Shown: positions 17,952-26,049, counted from the first letter of the stretch. The stretch is DNA of 58,185 nucleotides from M55B167 sp964406095 (GCA_964406095.1 CAYOQJ010000113.1:1-58185), one strand, 5' to 3'. Numbers and translations are program-made. The notes: a model not told the origin generated them from the letters alone.

Positions 17952-18656
17952 TCACTTCAGCATTTCTAAGACATTGAGCAGCAGTGTGGCGCTTTCCTCC
18001 GCGATCAGCGCGTAAATCGAGCGCGTGTTCGTCAGAAAAGAGGAGGCAAGTGTAACTGTTTTGACCGGGGTGGTGGCGATCATCCATAATGCGATTACGG
18101 ACAAATTCAGAAAATAAATGAAAACATAGGAGAAGATGCGTCCATAAACCTGAATGTCGGGTTGGTGGATGAGCAGGCTGTTGATCGTGAAGCACAAGTG
18201 AAAGCTCCAGGTGAAGCCTACCAGAAAAAACCAGAATGGTTGCCAAGGTACCGGTTTGACAAAAACAGAGAGTCCAAGGTAGCAGAGAACTATAACAAAG
18301 GTGTAGAAGGGAAAGAAATATGGTGAGAGTGTGATCCAGACGTTACTTTTTGAGAGTGATACGCTACCGCCGCTTGCAGAGACCCTGATGCGGCTGACAT
18401 CGGCACCACAGAGCAACGCGTAAAGGGCATGTGTCAATTCATGTGCCAGGACATAGCTTCTGGCCGGGCGCGGCAGAAAAAACCAGACAAGCATCCAGAC
18501 AACACACCCTCCCAGCAGAGCTGCGCTTGTCGATGAAATGGCGGAGTTGGCACGGTTGACTGCGGTGAATGCATCTAGTAAAGCGCGTGTTACGCCCAGA
18601 CAGGCTGGTAACAGAGCGATGCCACAGAGCAATCTGAGAGATTTGTTCTTTTTCAA
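17952..18656 (-). CDS. Membrane zinc metalloprotease, M50-like
   Basis: A 234-residue polytopic membrane protein with about five to six hydrophobic segments. The metalloprotease motif HExxH is present as HELTH inside SYVLAHELTHALYALLCGAD, placed next to a membrane segment as in M50-type intramembrane or membrane-embedded peptidases. The second M50 signature (NxxPxxxxDG) is not evident, so activity is a prediction from the HExxH motif only. It sits upstream of the nuclease-like gene on the same strand, 137 bases apart. Confidence 0.72.
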   Translation of the reverse strand: MKKNKSLRLLCGIALLPACLGVTRALLDAFTAVNRANSAISSTSAALLGGCVVWMLVWFFLPRPARSYVLAHELTHALYALLCGADVSRIRVSASGGSVSLSKSNVWITLSPYFFPFYTFVIVLCYLGLSVFVKPVPWQPFWFFLVGFTWSFHLCFTINSLLIHQPDIQVYGRIFSYVFIYFLNLSVIALWMIATTPVKTVTLASSFLTNTRSIYALIAEESATLLLNVLEMLK

Positions 18657-18675
18657 AATAATCTTTCTCCGGGTA

Positions 18676-18705
18676 TTGACATTCAGCCGTTTGAAGGTTT
18701 ATATT
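18676..18705 (+). promoter_or_regulatory. promoter of ilv leader and ilvBN
   Basis: Consensus TTGACA (18676-18681), an 18-bp spacer and TATATT (18700-18705). Transcription would begin near 18712, only about four bases before the leader peptide ATG, so the leader message would be nearly leaderless. Confidence 0.7.
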
Positions 18706-18715
18706 ATGACATCCT

Positions 18716-18829
18716 ATGAATTGGAAAACAATAGAAGCAACAGCTGTTTTAATCCTGCTTGTGGTGGTGCGCGGGCGGGTTGCGCCCGTATTGTATAGTT
18801 GTCACGCGGGACTCTGTTGTAATTTCTGA
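18716..18829 (+). CDS. ilv leader peptide (branched-chain attenuator)
   Basis: A 37-codon open frame from ATG 18716 to TGA 18827-18829. Residues 10-18 read AVLILLVVV: eight consecutive valine, leucine or isoleucine codons (residues 11-18), ending in three GTG codons at 18761-18769. Ilv leader peptides such as IvbL/IlvL of enteric bacteria have this composition. A hairpin begins at 18772, right after the valine codons, and a terminator lies 27 bases after the stop codon. Ribosome stalling on scarce charged Val/Leu/Ile tRNA would couple supply to ilvB expression. No Shine-Dalgarno is visible because the start is almost at the predicted transcript end. Confidence 0.72.
   Translation: MNWKTIEATAVLILLVVVRGRVAPVLYSCHAGLCCNF
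18772..18788 (+). promoter_or_regulatory. attenuator hairpin in ilv leader
   Basis: Perfect six-bp stem CGGGCG (18772-18777) / CGCCCG (18783-18788) with a GGTTG loop, immediately after the valine codons. The overlapping segment GGCGGG (18774-18779) is an exact complement of the terminator's left arm CCCGCC (18856-18861), and GCGGG at 18806-18810 is also complementary to it. These are the mutually exclusive pairings expected of an attenuator; which one acts as antiterminator is inference. Confidence 0.65.
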
Positions 18830-18855
18830 GAGTTTTGGACTTTTCGTTTTTTGGG

Positions 18856-18884
18856 CCCGCCGTGTTAAGATGGCGGGTTTTTTT
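18856..18884 (+). terminator. intrinsic terminator of the ilv attenuator
   Basis: CCCGCC (18856-18861), a ten-base loop, GGCGGG (18872-18877) and seven T (18878-18884) form a textbook Rho-independent terminator, placed 89 bases before the ilvB start. A further T-run follows at 18891-18897. Confidence 0.88.
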
Positions 18885-18972
18885 GTCGGTTTTTTTTGAT
18901 GAATTTATGCAGCGAATCGCGCCAGAGATATTTAAAAGACAAGTGGATTAAAATTTGAAAAAAGAGGTAGTG

Positions 18973-20736
18973 ATGGAAAAAGAGATCAAAAACAAAAAGG
19001 TTCCAGATGGTGAAATAGCCGAGCGCAGCGGGGCGCAATGCGTTGTTGACGGTTTAGTCAAGGCTGGCTGCGATGTGCTTTTCGGTTATCCCGGCGGGGC
19101 TGTTCTGGATATCTTCAACTGTCTTTATGATGCGCCGTTTCATTTTGTTTTGCCAAGGCATGAGCAAGGTGCGGTTCACATGGCCGACGGTTATGCTCGG
19201 GCAACCGGTAAAGTTGGCTGCTGTCTGGTCACCTCCGGACCGGGAGCTACGAATACAATCACCGGCCTGGCAACAGCGTATATGGATGGTATCCCTTTAG
19301 TCTGCATGAGCGGGCAGGTTCCGCTCTCAATGATCGGCAATGATGCTTTCCAGGAGGCCGATGTTGTCGGAATCACCCGTCCGGTCACCAAACATAACTT
19401 TCTGGTCCGTAATGTCGATGATCTGCCCGATATTATCGCTCAGGCCTTTTATATCGCCTCCACTGGCAAGCCCGGACCGGTCGTGATTGACATACCCAAG
19501 GATATTCAGCGCCAGACCACCACACATATCGAGCCGGATACGGTTGAAATGCGCGCTTACAAACCGCATGTAGATTTCAATCCCGTCGAGATTGAACAGC
19601 TTGCCGCGTTGATTAACGGTTCGCGCGCCCCGGTTCTTTATGTTGGTGGTGGTGCGATTGCCGGCGACGCCGCCGGTGAGATAACCGAGTTGGCCCGTAA
19701 AGCCGATATTCCGGTGGTCACGACGCTGATGGGGCTGGGTGCTTTTCCGGAAGATGATCCTCTGGCTTTGAAGATGCTGGGTATGCATGGTTCGGCTGCC
19801 GCTAACTATGCTGTGGATAAATGTGATCTGCTGATCTCCGCCGGGGCACGGTTTGATGACCGCGTTACCGGAAAAATTTCAGAGTTTGCCAAACGCGCCA
19901 CAATTGTTCATATAGATATCGATCGTTCGTCAGTTGGTAAGAGTGTCCGATGCGATCTAGGAGTTGTCGGCTATATCAAACCGGTGTTGCAAGCTCTTCT
20001 ACCTTTGGTCAAACAGACAAAACACAGTGAGTGGCGCGAACAGACCACACGCTGGAAAGAGCGACATCCCTTTTCCTATCCTGATAAGGGCGAAGTCATC
20101 ATGCCGCAGTATGTTATTGAGCAGATTTGTGCTGTCAGCAACGGCAAAGCCACGATGGTTACAGATGTGGGCCAGCATCAGATGTGGGCGGCGCAGCATT
20201 ACACCTATACACGTCCGCGCAGCTTTATCTCGTCGGGCGGATTAGGTACAATGGGCTTCGGTCTGCCTGCCGCAATCGGTGCCAAATTCGGTTGTCCCGA
20301 TGATCCGGTTGTCTGCGTCACCGGTGATGGTGGCGTTCAGATGAATTTTCAGGAGCTGGTGGTTCCGGTTGAACACAAGCTGCCACTCGTTATCGCAATC
20401 TTCAACAATGGTTACCTTGGCATGGTGCGTCAGTGGCAAGAGATTTTCTACTCCACCCGTTACTCGGGCGTGGCACTCGGGCAGGAAGGCAGATTAAGAA
20501 TGCAGCGGATCGAAGAAGCTTCCGACTATCTGCCTGATTTCATAAAGCTGGCAGATGCGCACGGTGCGGTTGCACGTCGCATCTTCAATAAAAGCGAGGT
20601 TGCGCCGGCATTGCAGGAGGCCTTTGAAAGCGGGAAAACATGCGTGCTGGAATTCATTGTCGATCCTGAAGCGAATGTTTTTCCTATGATACCGCCCGGG
20701 CATGATGTTTCATCCATGATGCTTCGTTCGGTCTGA
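18973..20736 (+). CDS. ilvB: Acetolactate synthase large subunit
   Basis: Catalytic subunit of acetohydroxyacid synthase, which condenses pyruvate with pyruvate or 2-ketobutyrate in valine, leucine and isoleucine synthesis. About 587 residues, the normal size. The N-terminal TPP domain has GYPGGAVLDIFN and the catalytic Glu in RHEQGAVHMADGYARATGKVG; TSGPGATNTITGLATAYMDG follows; the C-terminal TPP motif is GDGGVQMNFQEL ... NNGYLGMVRQWQE. I choose the ATG at 18973 because GAGG lies at proper distance; a TTG at 18955 would add six residues. Expression is expected to depend on the attenuator upstream. ilvN follows after 38 bases. Confidence 0.96.
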   Translation: MEKEIKNKKVPDGEIAERSGAQCVVDGLVKAGCDVLFGYPGGAVLDIFNCLYDAPFHFVLPRHEQGAVHMADGYARATGKVGCCLVTSGPGATNTITGLATAYMDGIPLVCMSGQVPLSMIGNDAFQEADVVGITRPVTKHNFLVRNVDDLPDIIAQAFYIASTGKPGPVVIDIPKDIQRQTTTHIEPDTVEMRAYKPHVDFNPVEIEQLAALINGSRAPVLYVGGGAIAGDAAGEITELARKADIPVVTTLMGLGAFPEDDPLALKMLGMHGSAAANYAVDKCDLLISAGARFDDRVTGKISEFAKRATIVHIDIDRSSVGKSVRCDLGVVGYIKPVLQALLPLVKQTKHSEWREQTTRWKERHPFSYPDKGEVIMPQYVIEQICAVSNGKATMVTDVGQHQMWAAQHYTYTRPRSFISSGGLGTMGFGLPAAIGAKFGCPDDPVVCVTGDGGVQMNFQELVVPVEHKLPLVIAIFNNGYLGMVRQWQEIFYSTRYSGVALGQEGRLRMQRIEEASDYLPDFIKLADAHGAVARRIFNKSEVAPALQEAFESGKTCVLEFIVDPEANVFPMIPPGHDVSSMMLRSV

Positions 20737-20774
20737 AGCCACTGTCACATCAAATTACAAATGGAATTGAAATT

Positions 20775-21269
20775 ATGAAAAATATCATCAACTGTCTGGT
20801 TGAGAATGAACCGGGTGTTCTGGCGCGTATTGTAGGTTTGATATCCGGTCGCGGCTATAACATTGAAACACTGAATGTCGGTCCCACACTTGATCGTCAG
20901 GTCTCCAAAATGACGATTGTGGTGCTGGGTGATGAAAAGATCATCGAACAGGTTATTCACCAGGTTTCCAAACAGGTCAACGTGATTGAAGTTGTCAATA
21001 TGACCAAAAAGCGTCATCTCAACCGCGAGATGATTCTGGTGCGCGTTGCCAGTCAGGATCATGCCGCCCGCATCGAGATTGTGGATCTGGCCAATCTCTT
21101 CGATGCTTCGGTGATTGCGGTGCAGGAGGATTCCGTCACACTGCAGATGGTGGGTGATCAGGAGCACATCGCCGACTTCCTGCGTCTCTTCATGCCCTAC
21201 CATATCATCGATATCTCCCGTTCTGGAGTGATAGCGGTCGGACGCGAAGATATCAACAGCAATGGCTGA
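20775..21269 (+). CDS. ilvN: Acetolactate synthase small (regulatory) subunit
   Basis: A 164-residue regulatory subunit with an N-terminal ACT domain (NCLVENEPGVLARIVGLISGRGYNIETLNVGPT) that binds valine for feedback inhibition, followed by the C-terminal ALS-ss-C domain (HLNREMILVRV ... YHIIDISRSGVIAVGREDI). Length matches the IlvN/IlvH norm. It is cotranscribed with ilvB and convergent with aroE, 26 bases apart, with no clear terminator between. Confidence 0.96.
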   Translation: MKNIINCLVENEPGVLARIVGLISGRGYNIETLNVGPTLDRQVSKMTIVVLGDEKIIEQVIHQVSKQVNVIEVVNMTKKRHLNREMILVRVASQDHAARIEIVDLANLFDASVIAVQEDSVTLQMVGDQEHIADFLRLFMPYHIIDISRSGVIAVGREDINSNG

Positions 21270-21295
21270 AAACAACTTCAGGATCAAAGAAATCT

Positions 21296-22171
21296 TCAGC
21301 CCTTCAGATGATCAAGCACCACCGCGCGCATTGCGGCGCGCGGTGCCGTGTGTCCGGTCCAGCTTTCAAACTGAATCACAGCTTGATTGATAAACATCTC
21401 CAGGCCGCTTACGGTGATCAATCCCTTTGAGCGGGCCTCTTTCAGCAGGCGGGTTGTCAGCGGGTTGTAAACGATATCCATAACCCCCAGACCGGGGTGT
21501 AGCAGCTCGGCGGGCACGACACTGCGTTCCGGATGGGGATACATGCCGATCGGCGTGGCGTTGATCAGAATTTCGCTTTCGGTTACCGCTTCGGCCAGCG
21601 CGGCATCATTCAGCAGCACGCCGCTTACATCGATCTCCGTCTTGTCTTTAAGGTCGCGTTGCAGACTCGCGAGTTCATCGGCCACCACGCCCATCAATGT
21701 CAGTTGGCAGGGTTTGGCGTTAAAGGCTAGATCAAAGGCGATCGCCCGTGCGGCGCCGCCGCTTCCGATGATCAGCACCCTGCTACCCGCTGGCTGCAGA
21801 CCGCTGTCAAGCAGTGCCTGCCGCGCTCCGGGTCCGTCACTTCCAAGCCCGTGCAGCGTGCCGTTGTCATTGATCACAGTGTTGATCGATCCGATACCGC
21901 GGTCAGCATCGGAGATTTCATCCACACAGTTGAAAACCTCGATTTTATGCGGTATGGTTACACTCAATCCGCGGAAGTTTTCCATTGCACGCATGGCATT
22001 CAGCACATGCCCGACCCTGCCGGCTTCAACACGAAAGGCAAGATATACATAGTCCAAATTTAGTTCACTGAAAGCGCGATTGTGCAGTGCAGGGCTCATC
22101 GAGTGTGCAATCGGGTTGCCGATTATACCGCACAGCTGTGTCGATGTTGAAATGTTTTCTATTTTAAGCAT
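21296..22171 (-). CDS. aroE: Shikimate dehydrogenase
   Basis: AroE reduces 3-dehydroshikimate to shikimate with NADPH in aromatic amino acid synthesis. The protein has GNPIAHSMSPALHNRAF (shikimate-binding SxS), the catalytic Lys in VTIPHKIEVF, the dinucleotide motif GSGGAARAI, NATPIGMYP and the C-terminal GLEMFINQAVIQFESWTG. About 291 residues, a usual size. The frame is open to a TTG at 22228, but the ATG at 22171 (MLKIENIS) aligns better with the family start and has CGGGAT upstream. It is divergent from the small peptide gene. Confidence 0.95.
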   Translation of the reverse strand: MLKIENISTSTQLCGIIGNPIAHSMSPALHNRAFSELNLDYVYLAFRVEAGRVGHVLNAMRAMENFRGLSVTIPHKIEVFNCVDEISDADRGIGSINTVINDNGTLHGLGSDGPGARQALLDSGLQPAGSRVLIIGSGGAARAIAFDLAFNAKPCQLTLMGVVADELASLQRDLKDKTEIDVSGVLLNDAALAEAVTESEILINATPIGMYPHPERSVVPAELLHPGLGVMDIVYNPLTTRLLKEARSKGLITVSGLEMFINQAVIQFESWTGHTAPRAAMRAVVLDHLKG

Positions 22172-22275
22172 TTTTTTATCCCGTTGCGGTTTGAACTCTA
22201 TGATCTCAACTTTTTGCACAAAAAACAAGAAGGTTGAATCATCAATTTCGCCAGCTAAAATACTTTATTTGAGTG

Positions 22276-22304
22276 TTGTATTTTTCAACCTTTTTTATTA
22301 TAAT
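22276..22304 (+). promoter_or_regulatory. promoter of small peptide gene
   Basis: TTGTAT (22276-22281), a 17-bp spacer and perfect TATAAT (22299-22304). An inverted repeat AGGTTGAA (22231-22238) / TTCAACCT (22284-22291) has its right arm inside the spacer and could be an operator. Confidence 0.72.
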
Positions 22305-22333
22305 GAACGCAAATTTGAGAGCGAGGTCTGATT

Positions 22334-22477
22334 ATGGCTAAAAGAGATGCATTTGTGGAGTCGTCCAAAAAGAGATTTAAGGTTGCCGAGGCCAACGAGG
22401 TGCCTATGGGACTTGGCGGCACTTTCAAAGCCGAAGAGATCGGAGTACTGGGTACAAGTGAAGGTGAAATTCCCTGA
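22334..22477 (+). CDS. 47-residue peptide, candidate modification substrate
   Basis: A short gene from ATG 22334 to TGA 22475-22477, with a GAGG ribosome site seven bases upstream and its own strong promoter. The product starts MAKRDAFVESSKKRFKVAEA, has a Lys/Arg-rich N-terminal half, then NEVPMGLGG and a Thr/Ser/Glu-containing tail (GTFKAEEIGVLGTSEGEIP). The layout, a charged leader with an F-x-x-x-E-x-N-E-V-P block followed by a Gly-rich, hydroxyl-containing tail, resembles precursors of ribosomally made, modified peptides. The next gene is an HPr-kinase-like protein of a type that accompanies such peptides. No radical SAM, PqqD, cyclase or peptidase gene is adjacent, so this remains a hypothesis. 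I do not recognise the family. Confidence 0.6.
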   Translation: MAKRDAFVESSKKRFKVAEANEVPMGLGGTFKAEEIGVLGTSEGEIP

Positions 22478-22530
22478 TTTTATGGCGATTTTATTTTGTT
22501 TTATACCATTGACTGCGTTTGAGCTACGAA

Positions 22531-23397
22531 ATGAGATGTAAGATAGCGGGCGTACATTTTGAGTTCAACGGGTTGGGGGCGGATCAGTTCAGTGAGAGCT
22601 TTCCGCCCTTTCTCTGTTCAGATTCGGATATTTTCTCGCGACCTTATTGTCGTGTTGAGGTTGCCGGTGCCGATGAGAGTCTGTGCGGAGTCAAAAGTGA
22701 ACAGGCTTGGTCGGTCGAAAGTTGTGGCGGGGGCATTGTTCTCTCGGGCACCGCTCCGGAGGGGAAGCTTCTGTGGCGAATGAGCGGAACCTTTCCCTTT
22801 GAAGAGCTGTGCTTTGTCTGGAATCCCGAAACCTATTTCAAAACCTACTGTGATCCCCGTCGGGGATATTTTATGATTGTCCCCGTTCTCGCGATGGTTT
22901 TGCGGCTGCTACAGTTGCGTGGATTTATTCTGCACAGCTCAGCCGCGGTGATCGACGGCGCGGGGGTGATCTGTGCCGGGCGATCAGGACGGGGTAAGAG
23001 CACTATCTCGAAAATACTTGAGCAGAGCGGCATTGCGGTATTGACCGATGAACGTCCTGTGGTCAGGGCGACGGATGACGATTTCAGAGTGTATGGAACA
23101 CCCTGGCCGAGTTCCGGCGGCTGTGTGATCAATGCCGATGCTCCGCTACGTAAACTCTACTTTATTGAGCATGGAGTTAGTAACAGAGTCCAGCCACTTT
23201 CACCTGGCGAAACGCTGAAACGTCTGATCGATGTTGCGATGATCCCCTGGATGAGCAGTACCCTGTTTGATCCTTTGATCGAGGTGCTCGAAAATCTGGT
23301 GGCCGCCGTTCCTTCAGCAGTTATGAGTTTCGTGCCGGATAAAAATGTGGTTGATTTTATCCGCACTGATCTGAATTCAGTGTTGCAGAGCGGATGA
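22531..23397 (+). CDS. HPr-kinase-like P-loop protein (ScmC/PadC type)
   Basis: About 288 residues. The central domain has a HprK-style Walker A, AGRSGRGKST (near residue 150), followed by VLTDERPVV and YGTPWPSSGGCVINADAPLRKLYFIE, as in HPr kinase homologues tied to peptide gene clusters (for example ScmC of the SynChlorMet cassette and the kinase of paeninodin-type lasso clusters). The N-terminal ~110 residues are beta-rich and unrecognised. True HPr regulation is unlikely: no ptsH or PTS genes are here. Start uncertain: TTG 22519 and ATG 22531 are in frame, neither with a strong ribosome site. It follows the 47-residue peptide gene by about 50 bases and probably shares its transcript. Confidence 0.75.
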   Translation: MRCKIAGVHFEFNGLGADQFSESFPPFLCSDSDIFSRPYCRVEVAGADESLCGVKSEQAWSVESCGGGIVLSGTAPEGKLLWRMSGTFPFEELCFVWNPETYFKTYCDPRRGYFMIVPVLAMVLRLLQLRGFILHSSAAVIDGAGVICAGRSGRGKSTISKILEQSGIAVLTDERPVVRATDDDFRVYGTPWPSSGGCVINADAPLRKLYFIEHGVSNRVQPLSPGETLKRLIDVAMIPWMSSTLFDPLIEVLENLVAAVPSAVMSFVPDKNVVDFIRTDLNSVLQSG

Positions 23398-23428
23398 TTG
23401 ACCCCGCCTGACAATTGGAGGTATTTGA

Positions 23429-24766
23429 ATGAGTGTAAGAGTCAGATTCGCCCCGAGCCCGACGGGCAATGTTCACATCGGCAACATCCGCGCAGCGATT
23501 TTCAACTGGTTGTTCGCACGTAATAAACAGGGTAGTTTCCTGTTGCGTGTTGAGGATACCGATCGTGAGCGTTCAACCCCTGAAGCGATCAAAACACTGC
23601 TTGACTGCTTGGAGTGGCTTGGACTGGATTATGATGAGCCGCCGGTTTATCAAAGTGCCAACAGCACACGCCATCTGAAGGTGGCCGAAGAGCTGCTCGG
23701 TCGCGGATTGGCCTATCGGGAAAACAAGGGGGGCGGCGGCGAGTGTGTGGTTTTTCGTATGCCGACGGAGGGCAGGCTTGGTTTTGTTGATCTGGTTAAG
23801 GGGGCTATGCGCAAACGGGCCGGAGATACTCAGGATTTTGTGATTGTCCGCTCCAATGGAACGCCGGTTTTCCATCTGGCCAATGTGGTGGATGATATTG
23901 ATATGAAAATTACCCATGTGATTCGCGGTGATGATCATGTTGAAAACACCTTTAAACACATTGAGTTGTTCAAAGCGTTGAACGCCCCTGTACCGCACTT
24001 CGCACATCTGCCGATGATCGTCAACAATCAGGGCAAACCCTACTCAAAACGTGACGGTGCGGCGTTTGTGGGGGAGTTCCGGGAGCAGGGTTATCTGCCG
24101 GATGCTCTTTTCAATTTTTTGCTGCTGCTGGGCTGGGCGCCCGGGGATGATCGTGAGGTGCTCACACGCGATGAAATGGTCGAGCTATTTACACTTGAGC
24201 GGTGTAAGTCAAGTGCTGCACGTTTTGATCTAAAGAAGCTGCTTTGGATGAACGGAGAGTATATACGTAACAAACCGCGTGCAGAGTATGCTCGTGAGTT
24301 TCTCGCTCGCGTCACTGCCGCCGGACTCTCTACCGAAGGAGTTGACCTTGAGGGCATCTTGGAACAGATGCAGGTGCGCACCAGATTCTACTCTGATATT
24401 CCGGCCAACTGTGCTTATTTCTTTACCGATGATTACGCATTCGATCAGAAGGCGGTTAGCAAGCGTCTGCTGAAGAAGGGTGTTTCAGAGTTGCTGGAAA
24501 GAATCGCCGAGGAGTATCAGCAACTGGAGCCTTTCACGGTTGAGAGTACCCATGCGCTGCTTGAGGAGATGGCTCGCCGACAGGAGTGCGGAATGGGTGC
24601 GCTGGTGCATCCGGTTCGTGTGGCCGTTTCGGGATCGGCGGAGGGCCCCGGTTTGTTTGAAATGTTGGTGCTGATCGGACGTGAGCGGGTCTGCGCCCGC
24701 CTGCAGCGGGTTGCGCAAAGAGTTCGCAACGGTGGCTTCGACACGCCGAGTGCGGCGCAGCATTGA
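23429..24766 (+). CDS. gltX: Glutamyl-tRNA synthetase
   Basis: A class I aminoacyl-tRNA synthetase of 445 residues charging tRNA-Glu, possibly also tRNA-Gln (no way to tell from this window). The HIGH signature appears as SPTGNVHIGN (10-19), and the KMSKS loop as PYSKRDGA near residue 205. LLRVEDTDRERS and VIRGDDHVENT are typical GluRS blocks. It is at the short end of the family because the C-terminal anticodon-binding region is compact. GGAGG lies upstream of the ATG. Confidence 0.96.
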   Translation: MSVRVRFAPSPTGNVHIGNIRAAIFNWLFARNKQGSFLLRVEDTDRERSTPEAIKTLLDCLEWLGLDYDEPPVYQSANSTRHLKVAEELLGRGLAYRENKGGGGECVVFRMPTEGRLGFVDLVKGAMRKRAGDTQDFVIVRSNGTPVFHLANVVDDIDMKITHVIRGDDHVENTFKHIELFKALNAPVPHFAHLPMIVNNQGKPYSKRDGAAFVGEFREQGYLPDALFNFLLLLGWAPGDDREVLTRDEMVELFTLERCKSSAARFDLKKLLWMNGEYIRNKPRAEYAREFLARVTAAGLSTEGVDLEGILEQMQVRTRFYSDIPANCAYFFTDDYAFDQKAVSKRLLKKGVSELLERIAEEYQQLEPFTVESTHALLEEMARRQECGMGALVHPVRVAVSGSAEGPGLFEMLVLIGRERVCARLQRVAQRVRNGGFDTPSAAQH

Positions 24767-24807
24767 AGGTGAAGAAGAAACCACAAAGGATACAATAACC
24801 AGCAAAC

Positions 24808-25863
24808 ATGCTGGATTGCGGTATGAAACACTACAGATTTGCTATTCTCGGAACAGGGTTGATTGCGCGTTTTCACGCACGGGCGGTGCAGGACGTGGAA
24901 GGCGCGCAGCTCTGCGCTGTCTGCAGCCGCTCGGCGCAGCGTGCGGCCGAGTTCGCAGCCGAGTATGACTGCCGGGCGTGTACTGATCTGGAGGTTATGC
25001 TCTCGTCAGAAGCGATTGATGTGCTGTTGATTGCAACCCCCTCTGGGGCACACCTGGAACCAGCACTGACGGCCGCCTGCGGCGGTGTGCATGCCCTGGT
25101 TGAAAAACCGCTTGAAATCTCGATTGAACGAGCGCAGCGGATGACTGCGGCTCACGAAGCCGCCGGAACAACTCTGGGCTGCATCTTTCAGATGCGCCGT
25201 ATGCCGGTTCTGCAGCCGATTCGTGAGGCGATCACCGCCGGACGTTTCGGCACTGTCACACATGCCGCAGCTTTTGTGCCCTGGTGGCGGGATGCGGAGT
25301 ACTACACTCAATCAGAGTGGCACGGTACCCGCAACCTGGATGGCGGTGGGGCCCTGATGAATCAGTCGATCCATATGATTGATCTGCTGTGCGATCTGAT
25401 GCCGCCGGTCAGGAGTGTTGCTGCAGCGGTATCGTCGATCGGGCATACCGGAATTGAGGTTGAAGATACATCAAGTGCTTCACTGGTTTTTGAGGGCGGT
25501 GCTTTGGGCACTGTAATCGGCACAACTGCCTCCTGGCCCGGCAGGCCCAAGCGTCTTGAAATCACAGGTACCGCCGGCACTGCGATAATTGAAGACGAAC
25601 ACCTGCTTTGTTATCAGTTCAGAGATGAACAACCCGATGATGAGCAGATCAGAACCCGCTTCTCCGCCGTTGCCACCCGCGCCGGCGTCGCCGATCCGGG
25701 AGCGATGAGTCATGCCGGCCACACTGCCTGCATCCGCTCTTTCATCGCAGCTTTGAATGAAGGATGCCCTTATGAGGTGGACGGTCAAGCTGCCTGCCGA
25801 TCCATCGCTTTGATCGAAGCGATCTATCGTAGTGCCCGGGAAAAACGGATCATCGAGTGTTGA
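24808..25863 (+). CDS. Gfo/Idh/MocA family oxidoreductase
   Basis: A 351-residue cytoplasmic NAD(P)-dependent dehydrogenase of the Gfo/Idh/MocA family. It has a Rossmann motif GTGLIARFHARA, the EKPLEIS sequence with the conserved Lys, and the GGALMNQSIHMIDLL segment with the catalytic His of the C-terminal domain. Substrates in the family are sugars, inositols or related polyols; this one is unassigned. Met at 24823 (MKHYRFAILGTG) would be a more typical start than 24808; neither has a good ribosome site. It follows gltX by 41 bases and is closed by a strong terminator at 26.0 kb. Confidence 0.9.
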   Translation: MLDCGMKHYRFAILGTGLIARFHARAVQDVEGAQLCAVCSRSAQRAAEFAAEYDCRACTDLEVMLSSEAIDVLLIATPSGAHLEPALTAACGGVHALVEKPLEISIERAQRMTAAHEAAGTTLGCIFQMRRMPVLQPIREAITAGRFGTVTHAAAFVPWWRDAEYYTQSEWHGTRNLDGGGALMNQSIHMIDLLCDLMPPVRSVAAAVSSIGHTGIEVEDTSSASLVFEGGALGTVIGTTASWPGRPKRLEITGTAGTAIIEDEHLLCYQFRDEQPDDEQIRTRFSAVATRAGVADPGAMSHAGHTACIRSFIAALNEGCPYEVDGQAACRSIALIEAIYRSAREKRIIEC

Positions 25864-25911
25864 AGTTGGCACGTGGCTTGCGTTTGTTGCACCGGGGACT
25901 ATTTTCAGATG

Positions 25912-26047
25912 GCCGCAAGGCCGTGTAGAGTGCCGTCAGGGATCTGGGCCAGTACATCTGAGTGTATACTGGGGTTATCACTTTTATTTGATTTGTGTAC
26001 TGTTTATACCAGCCCGCTGCGTCGGGGGGACGTAGCGGGCTTTTTTT
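25912..26047 (+). ncRNA. possible structured RNA ending at the terminator
   Basis: After the oxidoreductase stop there is a possible promoter (TTGCGT 25878-25883, 16-bp spacer, TATTTT 25900-25905). The following 135 bases fold readily: GGCC-GCAA-GGCC with a GNRA loop (near 25911-25922), CCAGTA / TACTGG enclosing a 12-base loop (near 25950-25973), and then the GC-rich terminator. It could be a small RNA or simply the structured 3' end of the oxidoreductase message. Confidence 0.3.
26011..26047 (+). terminator. strong intrinsic terminator
   Basis: AGCCCGCT-G-CGTC (26011-26023), a five-G loop, GACG-T-AGCGGGCT (26029-26041) with one G-T pair, then a T-run to 26047. It ends the gltX/oxidoreductase transcript just before the convergent superoxide reductase gene. 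Confidence 0.9.
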
Positions 26048-26049
26048 AA

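Noticed and set aside
22334..22477. Calling the 47-residue peptide a lasso peptide
   Set aside because: No lasso cyclase, leader peptidase or PqqD-like protein is encoded nearby, and the usual Thr at the second position before the core is not evident. I keep it as a general modified-peptide candidate.
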